Assembly (NCBI GenBank): GCA_047601665.1
Contig: JASGIT010000001.1
Location: forward strand, 4,464,001 to 4,528,000
Origin: JASGIT01 sp047601665
GTDB taxonomy: Bacteria; Pseudomonadota; Gammaproteobacteria; Burkholderiales; Burkholderiaceae_C
DNA length: 64,000 nucleotides
Direction: 5' to 3'
Shown here: positions 43,286-51,686 of the stretch, in pieces
Layout of the letters: the number at the start of each line of letters is the position of its first letter
Position numbering within the stretch: the first letter of the stretch is position 1
Position numbers and translations under genes: made by a program
Notes under the pieces: generated by a model
Told to the model about the DNA's origin: nothing
The model's input: the letters and a program-made list of their open reading frames with translations, nothing else
The model's database searches: none

Positions 43286-44407
43286 CTAATGTCCTGTCCC
43301 GCTGATACGTGAGCAAAGTCGATGCAGCTTTTCCAGAATCGAATCTGCGGTGGCGGTCCACTTGAAGGGCTGGCAGTTGGCGTTGTGCGCCGTAACGAAG
43401 TGATCGATGCGCTGCACAAGTTGTTTGACGCTGGTGAACGAGCCGCGGCGGATGGCCTTGTCGGTGATCAGCGAGAAGAAGCGCTCGACCTAGTTTCAGC
43501 CAGGAGCTGTAGGTCGGGATGAAGTGCATGTTCCAGCGCGGCCGAGTCGCCAGCCATGCCTTGATCTTCGGGTGGCTGTGGGTGGCGTAGTTGTCGACGA
43601 TGCAGTGGACGTCCAACTCGACGGGCACGGCCTTGTCGATCTCGCGCAGGAAGGCGAGGAACTCCTGATGCCGGTGACGCGGCTTGCACGCGGCCAGAAC
43701 CGCGCCGTTGAGCACGTTCAGCGCCGCGAACAGCGTGGTCGTGCCGTGGCGCTTGTAGTCGTGGGTGACGCCCTCGACATAGCCAAACCCCATGGGCAAC
43801 ATCGGCTGCGTGCGCTCTAGCGCCTGGCATTGGCTTTTCTCGTCCACACAGATCACCAGCGCGTTGTCCGGCGGGCTCAGGTACAGGCCGACCACGTCAC
43901 GCAGTTTCTCGATGAAGAACGGGTCGTTGGACAGCTTGAAGCTGTCGGTGCGATGCGGCTGCACCCGAAGAGCTGGAAGTAGCGCTGCACGCTGGTCTTG
44001 GAGATGCCGGTCTCGGCGGCCACCGTGCGCACGCTCCAGTGCGTCGAGCCGTTGGCCGGCTTGGTGTGCAGCGTGGTCTTGATCAGGTGTGCCATGCGTT
44101 CGTCATCGATCGTGCGTGGCTTGCCCGGGCGCACGTCGTCGTACAGGCCAGCAATGCGCCGCTCGATGAACCGCATGCGCCATTTGCCCACCGTCTGCTT
44201 GGTCATCTTCAGCCGTGCGGCAATCGCGTTATTCGGCTCGCCCTCGGCGCTGGCCAACACCAGGCGCGCGCGATTGCCCAGCGCGGCAGGCAGCGAGCGG
44301 CTGCGCGCGAACGACTGCAACTGCGCTCGCTCGTCATCGCTCAACACCAGTTCTGTCTTCGGCCTGCCTGTTCTCATCGCGGTATCTCCGTTCTCAAGAT
44401 ACCGCAC
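43286..44407 (-). pseudogene. IS630-family transposase with two frameshifts
   Basis: Frame 1 gives the HTH part (TGRPKTELVLSDDERAQLQS, NNAIAARLKMTKQTVGKWRM). A lost G in GGGG near 43965 shifts frame after YFQLFG. Frame 2 then gives the catalytic core (SPPDNALVICVDEKSQCQAL, LDVHCIVDNYATHSHPKIKA). After TYSSWL a second shift (one extra base near 43490) leads to VERFFSLITDKAIRRGSFTS and a stop at the element end. D, D and E remain in the combined sequence. Confidence 0.88.
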
Positions 44408-44449
44408 TGGCAGGCACGATTAATGCCAAAAACTAACGGGACGGGACAC
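43289..44449. mobile_element. IS630-family element with TA target duplication
   Basis: Ends read ATGTCCTGTCCCG at the left and, on the minus strand, GTGTCCCGTCCCG at the right, and TA dinucleotides flank both, as expected for IS630/Tc1 elements. It contains one transposase gene on the minus strand, which is frameshifted. Confidence 0.82.
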
Positions 44450-44668
44450 TAGGTGTGGCGCGCTCGAATCTGCATGTGCGGCATCACCGGCGCGGCGGAT
44501 GGCAGGACGGTCGCGGTGGCCGTAGGTGGTCGACGTCGGTCAGGACGAAACGAGGCCATGGCGCGCGCCGAGTGGGCGCTCTCGCGCCTCACCGGATGAC
44601 GGCGCTTGCAAGGTAGGCAGAGCAGCTGATCAAAGGCATACTTTGGTTTCAACAACCCGGGGGAATGC

Positions 44669-45166
44669 ATGGAGCAGACGACGACCACACAAATGAAATC
44701 CTCTTTCCAACCCTTTCTTTGGGTGGTGATCGCATGCCTAGTCGCTGGTTGCGACAACCAAACGCGTCCCGACGTCCAAACCGCAACCCCTGCGCAATCC
44801 GATCAGCCGGTTAACCAAACGCCGCAAAGGTTGGCCACGAGTTCCACTGCACCTGCCTCTTATGCACTCGCCGTCGAGTGCGCTGCGGCAGCGCAGGGGA
44901 TTGACATGTTGATGGAGCGGTTTATGCCCGAAATGCACGCGCGAAGCAGTCGCTTCTGGGGGTCAATGCAAGCGAGCGCCAGGCACGCTGCGATGGTGGC
45001 CCGTGGCGACAAATCGCCCGACCAAGTAAATGACGAAATACTCAGCAGCATGGGGGCGATGACCGGTGGCTTTGAAGGTAGGTTAGACATCATTGATAAG
45101 TACTGCCGCTCATTTGCTGACAAAAACTTGGCGGACAACTTTCTCAATGGCAAGCCCTCAAAGTGA
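44669..45166 (+). CDS. Small lipoprotein, paralogous family B
   Basis: Lipoprotein of 165 residues; lipobox CLVAGC, ATG preceded by GGGGGAA. The second methionine (MKSSFQPFLW) is an equally good start. The mature protein is mostly helical with two cysteines besides the lipidated one (YALAVECAAA, DKYCRSFADKNLA), which may form a disulfide. A decayed homologue lies at 34.5-35.1 kb. It is next to, but not overlapping, an IS630 copy and an exported protein. Its size and export resemble periplasmic immunity lipoproteins, but no effector gene is adjacent. Confidence 0.72.
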   Translation: MEQTTTTQMKSSFQPFLWVVIACLVAGCDNQTRPDVQTATPAQSDQPVNQTPQRLATSSTAPASYALAVECAAAAQGIDMLMERFMPEMHARSSRFWGSMQASARHAAMVARGDKSPDQVNDEILSSMGAMTGGFEGRLDIIDKYCRSFADKNLADNFLNGKPSK

Positions 45167-45359
45167 GGGAAGGTTCCGCTGAAGTCTTCGCCACAGCAGT
45201 CCCGGCCGCGCCGACCTGCTGCGCGAGACGGAGCCGGACTTGTGCCTTTTCCAAGCTGCGCTTTGGCTTTTCTCAATTTCGCGCCGAGCCGCATCGAAAC
45301 CTTGCGTTTCGCTACGGAGTCGCCTTATGGTGGACTGATCATTCACTGAGGATCGACCC

Positions 45360-45875
45360 ATGCGCGCCCCTTCGACCGTGCTCTCGACGACCGCCCTCGC
45401 CTGCGCCCTGGCGTTTGGCTCCGCGGCTGCCGATGCGCAGAGCTTGAAGCCATCGCAATGCCTGCCTCGGGCTGACATGCTGGCAGCGCTGGCCAAGGAC
45501 AACCAGGCCCCGGTAATCACGGGAAATCGCATCTTCTCAGCCAACAGCAACGGCAATGTTTTCACCTCCAATCCGGATGGGACGCTGGGCTACAACATCG
45601 AGGGCGATGCGCCGACCGGTACGCCGTCGAAAACGGTGTGCGTGCGCGCGGTCTATGCGAATGTGCGCCTCAACACGATGGACAACCCAACCGTGCCAGC
45701 ATGGTTCCCGAAGATCACGAGTGGGCGCGGGCAGCGGAATGCCGCGAGCATCTACAACGATGTGGCGCTTGGAGCCGAGCTTGCCTCTGTCCGTGGGGTT
45801 GGTGCCCGTTTCCTGGCCCCCCGGGGGCTTGGAACTATCGAGCCATCAAGGCTGGCTCGCTCCCAATCAATCTAG
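45360..45875 (+). CDS. Exported protein, probably truncated by an IS5 insertion
   Basis: 171 residues with a signal peptide ending AAADAQ (27). The mature part has PSQCLPRADMLAALAKDNQA, VITGNRIFSANSNGNVFTSN, and KTVCVRAVYANVRL with two cysteines. From about residue 140 the sequence (GVGARFLAPRGLGTIEPSRL) looks unlike the rest. The IS5-type fragment begins exactly at the stop, so the original C-terminus is probably lost. Unknown family. Confidence 0.6.
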   Translation: MRAPSTVLSTTALACALAFGSAAADAQSLKPSQCLPRADMLAALAKDNQAPVITGNRIFSANSNGNVFTSNPDGTLGYNIEGDAPTGTPSKTVCVRAVYANVRLNTMDNPTVPAWFPKITSGRGQRNAASIYNDVALGAELASVRGVGARFLAPRGLGTIEPSRLARSQSI

Positions 45876-46170
45876 TCGTGTTCGCGCAGACGAACCAACA
45901 TGGCGTGGTGCAGTTGCTCCCACACCCCTGCTGTCTGCCAGTCGCGCAGTCGACGCCAGCAGGTCATGCCACTGCCAAAGCCCATGGCTTGAGGCAAGTC
46001 CTCCCACAGGAGCCTGTTTGAAGCACGAAAGGATTCCGTTGAGGGCGGCTTCATCGCTCACGGTGAGCGTTCTGGGGCCACCTTTGCTGGATAGAGCAAA
46101 CGCTGGAATCAGTGGCTGCAGCTGTTGCCACAGCTCTTTGCTTACGGGACGTCGGGCCATAAGGGCGCTA
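45872..46170 (-). mobile_element. IS5-family transposase N-terminal fragment
   Basis: Minus strand: ARRPVSKELWQQLQPLIPAF, GGPRTLTVSDEAALNGIL, then in a second frame WEDLPQAMGFGSGMTCWRRL and WQTAGVWEQLHHAMLVRL. This is the DUF4096-like N-terminal part of IS5/IS1112-type transposases, with one frameshift and no catalytic part. Confidence 0.8.
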
Positions 46171-46406
46171 AGCATAACTGCCCTGCGGACCTCCAATGGT
46201 GAGTTGTGTTAGCCGCTCTTAAGCAGTAGAATTCGCAGAGGTGCGTATTATCCCATGCTGACACGTGATATGCCGTACTCTTCAGTGATACGGCCCTCGT
46301 CGTAAGTAATACATAAAATGAAATGCATACTGCCATTGGCAGGAAAATTTCTAGCCAGCTTTTTCATTGCTACGTACTGCTTTTGTATCTACACGGGAGT
46401 GTCACC

Positions 46407-47021
46407 TTGTTAAATGCCCGCATTGGCTTCTTCGTTTTGGCATTGTTACTTGCCGTGAGTCAATCTGGCTGCCTAAACACAAATGCCCCTTTTGATACTT
46501 CAACGCGTGATGTCGGCCCCTTTGTCGGAAGAGCCGATTCGACATATTGGGAGCTTTGCATTCAACCTAAGGATGAAAAAACTGAATGTAGCATTGCAAT
46601 AATGCATGAATACCGAGAACCGAGTCATCACGGTATTAGGCTCAAGTTCGCCAAGATTGGCAGCTCAGCTAAGGCGGAGACATATGAATTGAAGGTGGAT
46701 TTACTTCCGGTACATTTCACAAATGTGCAAGAGACTGTGACCAGGCGTTGGATGTGGCAGATGCAGACACACGAAAAATATTGGTCATTAGGGGTCGTCG
46801 AGCGTCAAGCAGGTGATCTCTTTGTCGGATTCATGGCAGACTGTAATGAGTCTGTAAAAACCATAGCTTGGCCAGACCAACCATGTAATGGCACAAAGAT
46901 GACGTCTTCGCAGGCGTATGCTGCGGTTTGGGCGCTTGGGAAGTCGATTCCGCCATACCTGCGCTTTAATCTGAGGCAAATCAGTACGGCTGACGGTGTG
47001 CGTCGCTATCGAGCAGACTGA
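46407..47021 (+). CDS. Low-GC lipoprotein
   Basis: Lipoprotein of about 204 residues in an AT-rich stretch. A TTG eight bases after GGGAG gives LLNARIGFFVLALLLAVSQS then GC (lipobox VSQSGC). The upstream ATG at 46323 would place a second hydrophobic run first and is less likely. The mature part has several cysteines (LCIQPKDEKTECSIAI, ADCNES, QPCNGTK) and is beta-rich. No family recognised. Composition suggests horizontal acquisition. Confidence 0.65.
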   Translation: MLNARIGFFVLALLLAVSQSGCLNTNAPFDTSTRDVGPFVGRADSTYWELCIQPKDEKTECSIAIMHEYREPSHHGIRLKFAKIGSSAKAETYELKVDLLPVHFTNVQETVTRRWMWQMQTHEKYWSLGVVERQAGDLFVGFMADCNESVKTIAWPDQPCNGTKMTSSQAYAAVWALGKSIPPYLRFNLRQISTADGVRRYRAD

Positions 47022-47112
47022 AGGCGATGTGCTGAACGGCGAGGTGATAGCCGGGATATATCAACGATTGCGCAAGCGTTCCCCTCGCGCCTCCATCACC
47101 TCCCTTGCAATC

Positions 47113-47475
47113 TCATCCCCCATCGGCGCTTGGTCCCGGATACGCGCCTTCTAATGACACCACCACCGCACTCTGGTTCACTGCGGCAGTAACGGCCAAC
47201 GCCAACGCCAGCCGCGCATGCTGCGGATAAGGCCGGTCCTCAAACCTAGGCGCCCGCGTGCATTGCATTCGCAGGCCTGCAGCAGTTGCTCGAAGCGTTG
47301 CGGCCGGCACCAAGCTTTGCAGCAAGCGCACCGCGGCGGCGGGGCCGAAGGATTCGTTTTGGTGGACCGCCGTATGTTCGCGGACCACCACTTCGGCCAG
47401 GGCGCGGCAGTCGGTGAGTACGCGGAAGCAGTCGCACAGCGAGCCGATAAGGCGTTCGGCGCTGTAGTAATTCAC
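47113..47475 (-). CDS. Hypothetical phage-type protein
   Basis: 120 residues from a GTG seven bases after AGGGG: VNYYSAERLIGSLCDCFRVL, NESFGPAAAVRLLQSLVPAA and a C-terminal LALALAVTAAVNQSAVVVSL. No signal peptide. It directly follows a decayed pentapeptide-repeat gene of phage type on the same strand, so both may derive from a prophage. Family not recognised. Confidence 0.5.
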   Translation of the reverse strand: MNYYSAERLIGSLCDCFRVLTDCRALAEVVVREHTAVHQNESFGPAAAVRLLQSLVPAATLRATAAGLRMQCTRAPRFEDRPYPQHARLALALAVTAAVNQSAVVVSLEGAYPGPSADGG

Positions 47476-47499
47476 GCCGATACCCCTGCGGATTGGCGA

Positions 47500-48002
47500 G
47501 CTTCGTCTTCGGCAAGACGCTTCTGTCTTCCAGTGCTGCAGTGCTGTCGCAGTAGAAATCCGGCCACCGCTCGTCGCTATCCTTGCCCCAACGCGACGGG
47601 TCGCTCTTGAGGTAGATCGCCATTGCCGCGCCCTCCGTGCCCATACGACCTTCCAGCACCTCTCCGGCTTCTCCAGCCAGGGTGACGACTCAGCCAGCAC
47701 GGGAATGCTCAGTGCCACAGTGCCCGGAGTCCATGTCTAGTGCGCCGGGCTAGCTGGCGGCAGCGTAGACTTGCTGATGGATGTTAGGCAGAACCGGCAC
47801 ATCCTTACCGTGCAGGTCGGCATAGCGCAGGTTGGCGGACGGCATCGGCGCAGGTCGGCACCGCTCTCCGTGGCGACCTCCAGCGCCGCTCGCACTGCAA
47901 AGCCGCTGACCTGCTGCTCATCGGTGGGCTGATACTCGAAATAACTGCGTCCGTGTAGCGGTGGCGGACGATGATCTTGGTGGTCGAAGTCGATTCAGCC
48001 AT
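47500..48002 (-). pseudogene. Phage-type pentapeptide-repeat protein, frameshifted
   Basis: The start MAESTSTTKIIVRHRYTDAV is intact. The frame is then broken; pieces of pentapeptide repeats remain (SGADLR, SANLRYADLHGKD), followed by VPVLPNIHQQVYAAASQPGA, CGTEHSRA, VVTLAGEAGEVLEGRMGTEG and SDERWPDFYCDSTAALED in changing frames. This order (N-terminal NRYTxAV, ADLxxANL repeats, NIHQxxYxAAxxPGALDM, CRAGWVVxLAGEAG) is typical of a phage protein family. At least three frame changes show decay. Confidence 0.68.
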
Positions 48003-48141
48003 GCGTGGCTCCTGTTGGCGGATGTGGGTGCGTGAAGAAAAAAGCCCACCAGCCGGCGAAGCTCCATATATGCCCGAGGCATCGACAGAAGGCCAGTCCG
48101 CCTACTACCGGGTTTCCTGGAACGTCACCAAGGCTCCACAT

Positions 48142-48735
48142 TTACAAGCCACCAGGCTGTGGCAACAAGCGCAAATGGATTGCATCGTTCCAAGGGACGA
48201 AGCGCATGGGAGTTGGTTCTGAACCAAAGGTCAGCAGATGATCTGAACGCGTCAAGCCATGGCAGGACTTGCTAAGGTTGTCGTCTAACTTCAGCCGCTT
48301 CACCCGCTCTTCCACCAAGCTCTTCATGTACTGTTCATCGGGCCGCACATCGACACCCCCATTTCTCGCGACAAACAGCTCTATTTTCAGGCTTGCTCGG
48401 TTGGGTTGGATGCAGAGTTCTTCACCCTCCAGCGTTGCGGTGTGCCCAACGCGCAGCTTAAAATCCGGCAATCCTTTTTTTGCTTGGACATAGCTCACGT
48501 AAGACACCCACACTTGTTGGGCATGGATTGGTGTGATTCGCATCACGAAGCTGCACAAGTGGGGCTGACTGGCACTGGCTTGGGCGCAAAACATCCCGTC
48601 TGCCCGCAGCAATTCAGGCAACTTTGGCGGTGTCAACGGTGCCGCATTGGCGCTGTCCAGCGCACCCATGCCGGCCAGAGCCGCCGCGAGTGTCACCGTC
48701 ACCGTGCGCAGCGGCGCCAATTTCATCAGTTTCAT
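48142..48735 (-). CDS. Secreted protein, paralogous family A (copy 2)
   Basis: 197 residues from MKLMKLAPLR, behind an AAGGGA site; signal peptide ends DSANA. Motifs shared with the copies at 42.5 and 63.3 kb: LLRADGMFCA, LCSFVMRITPIHAQQVWVSY, FKLRVGHTATLEGEELC, SCHGLTRSDHLLTFGSEPTP then MRFVPW. Four cysteines at the conserved places. It is transcribed away from a sigma-factor gene 227 bases off, so both promoters lie in one gap; a regulatory link is possible. Unknown function. Confidence 0.72.
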   Translation of the reverse strand: MKLMKLAPLRTVTVTLAAALAGMGALDSANAAPLTPPKLPELLRADGMFCAQASASQPHLCSFVMRITPIHAQQVWVSYVSYVQAKKGLPDFKLRVGHTATLEGEELCIQPNRASLKIELFVARNGGVDVRPDEQYMKSLVEERVKRLKLDDNLSKSCHGLTRSDHLLTFGSEPTPMRFVPWNDAIHLRLLPQPGGL

Positions 48736-48962
48736 GCATGTGTCCCTTGTTGCTGCACCCCAAAGGGGTGCCACTTGACCGCATTTGCCCAGCAAATGAC
48801 TGTGCCTGAGCTGCTTGCCTTTTAGACGGCGTGCTCGATGAAGAGTCAGGAAGAGTCGGTGATTTTTCTTCCTGACTTGCAGCTCTTGGGAACGCCCAAA
48901 GGGATATATGGATGCTGCAGAATATGATGCATCATCGTTCTTCATTGGGGGCGTGGGTGGTC

Positions 48963-49562
48963 ATGGACGGCAGGCATTTCGTGGATTGCATGGTTCGCGG
49001 CGATGTGTCGGTATGGGACGAACTCCTTCCGGAGTTGCGGCGAATTGCCCTAGGTGCCTGCCACAACCTTCGGGTATATGACGAGATCAAGGAAGATATC
49101 GTGCAAGACGTTGCACTGAAAGTCTTTACCGACTGGCGAAGCTATCAGCACGAGAGCCAACTCAACACCTGGATCTATGCCATTGCCCGCCATCGCTGCA
49201 TTGATGCCCTGCGCAAACGGGTTGTCAGGGGTGACGATAAGTTGCCTGTCATGGAGATCTCCACCGAACAGGTGGACACTCGGGCTCTGTACCGGCCCAG
49301 CCTCGAGCAGGCACTTTGCGTGGAACAGATGATTGCTGCTCTGGAGAGTCAAGGCGAGGCGCGCAAGGGCAGCATGCGCATGATCGACGTGGTGAGATGG
49401 TGGGTGATGAACGACGGGTCGTCGAACGATGACTTGGCTCGGTTTCTGGGTACCACGCCGGGAGCCGCTAAGACACGCAAGAGCGCCATTCTCAAGCGCA
49501 TCCGTGAGTTGTGCCAGGAATTCTGCGGCGATGCCGAATGCCTTGTGAGCGCGTCGGTTTGA
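48963..49562 (+). CDS. Sigma-70-family (ECF-like) sigma factor
   Basis: About 199 residues. Region 2 is at 13-87 (LRVYDEIKEDIVQDVALKVF, LNTWIYAIARHRCIDALRKR) and a region 4-like HTH at 152-184 (GSSNDDLARFLGTTPGAAKT then RKSAILKRI). The linker is long. The start could also be an ATG 51 bases upstream. The next gene, nine bases on, encodes a single-pass membrane protein of anti-sigma layout, and a lipoprotein and a TPR-CHAT gene follow. The sigma factor probably drives this cluster, a view based on order only. Confidence 0.82.
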   Translation: MDGRHFVDCMVRGDVSVWDELLPELRRIALGACHNLRVYDEIKEDIVQDVALKVFTDWRSYQHESQLNTWIYAIARHRCIDALRKRVVRGDDKLPVMEISTEQVDTRALYRPSLEQALCVEQMIAALESQGEARKGSMRMIDVVRWWVMNDGSSNDDLARFLGTTPGAAKTRKSAILKRIRELCQEFCGDAECLVSASV

Positions 49563-49571
49563 GGTGATGAC

Positions 49572-50267
49572 ATGACACAAACAGACGTATACGACGCCGA
49601 ACGCTTCTTCGAGCAACTCGCCCAGCGCGACGAAGGTGCATTGGAACACCGCCCCGCAGCATCTTCTGCCGTTGCCCTGCGCGAAGCCTTGCGTGCCGAA
49701 GCCGCCACCCTGCATGAAGCTCGGCACGCCACTCTCGATGATATGTCCGAACAAGAACTTGCCATGCTGAGCGCCCTGAAGCAACGCCTGTTGGCAGATG
49801 GTGTGCTGGGCCGACCCCAACCGTCAAAGACGCTCGGGGAGTCCGCCGCTACGCCCTCTCCGCCGACTCGATTCCAATTGGGGCCATGGCTGCGCGAGTT
49901 CTTGCTAGGCGATTCATGGTGGCGCATGGCTGGCGTGGCCGCCAGCACCATATTGGTGGGGTTGCTGGTCCTGCAGTTGGCGCTTCCCCATGATAGCGAC
50001 GGCCCGCCGACAGTGCGCAGTGGCGAATCGAGCGAACTGGTGATCATCGCCCCCAATCCGGCCTCAAGGGCGGAAGAATTGGCTCGACAACTGCGCGCCG
50101 CTGGTGCGCAAGCGGTTGTCGCTCCTATCAACGCGAACGAGCAAGTGGTGGTGGTGACGGTCGAAGACCAGGCTCGATTGCTGGCGGTGCATGCGGTGAT
50201 CACTGCCACGGGCGTCCCTGTCGAGGTTCAGGCTAGTTATCGCCTGAGCGTTCGGACGGCCCGCTAG
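49572..50267 (+). CDS. Single-pass membrane protein, putative anti-sigma factor
   Basis: 231 residues. The N-terminal cytoplasmic part of about 110 residues is helical (ERFFEQLAQRDEGALEHRPA), one membrane helix lies at 117-138 (WWRMAGVAASTILVGLLVLQ), and a periplasmic domain of about 90 residues follows (LVIIAPNPASRAEELARQLR, QVVVVTVEDQARLLAVHAVI). The alternating strand-helix pattern of that domain resembles SPOR/BON-size folds. It starts nine bases after the sigma gene. This layout is that of an anti-sigma factor, although no RskA/zinc-finger signature is seen. Confidence 0.68.
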   Translation: MTQTDVYDAERFFEQLAQRDEGALEHRPAASSAVALREALRAEAATLHEARHATLDDMSEQELAMLSALKQRLLADGVLGRPQPSKTLGESAATPSPPTRFQLGPWLREFLLGDSWWRMAGVAASTILVGLLVLQLALPHDSDGPPTVRSGESSELVIIAPNPASRAEELARQLRAAGAQAVVAPINANEQVVVVTVEDQARLLAVHAVITATGVPVEVQASYRLSVRTAR

Positions 50268-50623
50268 CTATCTGGAACTGTCGTTAGCTCACTTATAGAG
50301 CCCCACCGGTTGAACATTACCTGACCTATTCGCCTGCCGTACGTCACATGGAAAACACGTTCAATTGAGGGACTTCCATAGCGGATGGCGCGTTTTAGCT
50401 CGTTCAAAACGGTAGGCGCACAGTGATCCCGTCTTGATGCCGGGCACGGATCAGGAGGTTGCTGCCGGTTGTCAGCGGTGGGGCAGCAACTCCTCAATAC
50501 GACTGGCTGAGTGCGTGGACAAGCGCTCGAGGATGTCTTTTAAATATCTGGCATGCACCGAGAAGCTTACACGACGTTGCGGGAGTGCCAGAGCAATGTA
50601 TATCTCGTCATCAGGAGAGGTAA
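50268..50623. other. Intergenic stretch, nothing recognised
   Basis: About 350 bases; only short frames without start signals. A strong AGGAGAGG ribosome-binding site for the next gene lies at its right end. Confidence 0.4.
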
Positions 50624-51071
50624 ATGTTCAATCTGAGACGTCTGTCTTGTTCTAGCCACTGCTTCCCTTCTCAGCGGATGTGATCCTCAACCACCATCGC
50701 TTACCGCAGAGCAGGCAGCCAAGGTGCAACGCGACGTTTGCCTCAAAAAGCACTTCACAGAGGCCTCTGTTCTGAAAGACGCTGCCAAAGTTATAGTTAG
50801 CAATTCTCGCGTACTGAGTAAGGACGACGCCAGCCGAATTTTTGACCTAATAACGGCCGCCAATCACTGTGGTACAAAAAATCATTTTCAAGCATTTAAC
50901 GCATGGGCGGACCACTTTCGCAATACCGTTTTCGCTGAAATCGTGGAAGCGGGCTTGCTCGACAATACGAAGGAGCGGGGCGAGGTCCAGAATCGAGTAG
51001 ACCAATTGTATGGGCTACTGCAGCAAGTAAATGATTCCCGTAAGTCGCCACCAGCGCCTATAGGTTCTTGA
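50624..51071 (+). pseudogene. Small lipoprotein gene with a one-base frameshift in the signal peptide
   Basis: The ATG lies three bases after AGGAGAGG. It reads MFNLRR and then, if one base is removed near 50644, continues LVLATASLLSGC, a textbook lipobox, and the mature part DPQPPSLTAEQAAKVQRDVC, LKKHFTEASVLKDAAKVIVS, FNAWADHFRNTVFAEIVEAG. As written, the first frame stops after 19 codons; a GTG at 50724 could start a shorter, unexported form. The gene lies between the sigma/anti-sigma pair and the TPR-CHAT gene. The mature part is helical, with three cysteines. A sequencing indel or a real mutation are both possible. Confidence 0.62.
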
Positions 51072-51686
51072 GGCAGCCGGCGGCAATTCAGGCTTGCCGA
51101 CACGGCTCTCCTCGCGCATAGGAATCGGCGACGCCCTTTTGAGACGAAACAGTTACTTCAATGTCAAGCATATGATCGCGATACCGACGGCATCAGTAGC
51201 ATGGATGGCATCACAGCATCGGCGCATACACCGCAGTTGGAGACCTATTCATTGGCGTAGTTGGAGAACCGCCGAGCACCATCGCGGATGTAGGGCATCA
51301 AATGGAATTTTTTGTTTTCAAATAGGTAAGACTCCATGGTCGACGTCGTAATGGCATCCCGACCCAGATCGCTATGGATTGCCGAAGTAGGGGTTTGCAG
51401 CAGTTCGAACATTCCATTCCATGCGATCACTCCATTGTGTTCAGGCAATTGTCCGAGAGCGCCTTCCCGCGCGGGACTTGTCGATAATGAACCTTTTGCT
51501 GGCCAGTGCGCTCGCCGCACTAGCTTGCATTCTCCGGGGTTGACTGCTGCGGCCATCGAGGTCAAGCTCATGATCACGCCTCCCGGTGTCCAGATATTCG
51601 CCCCATCTGCACAGATTGGTGCAACCGTGAGGGCACGTCTATTCAGCAGCCGTAGCGTGAGACCCAGCGCTGAGGTTCGGGCGTAC
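51072..51686. other. Leader of the TPR-CHAT gene
   Basis: About 600 bases. The plus-strand frame of the CHAT gene is open back to an ATG at 51336, but this part (for example SRPRSLWIAEVGVCSSSNIP) is not protein-like and precedes a clear signal peptide, so it is probably untranslated. No other gene is seen; promoter expected here. Confidence 0.4.

Noticed and set aside
43251..43964. Separate gene within the IS630 element
   Set aside because: It is the middle and a wrong-frame tail of the same transposase, separated only by indels.
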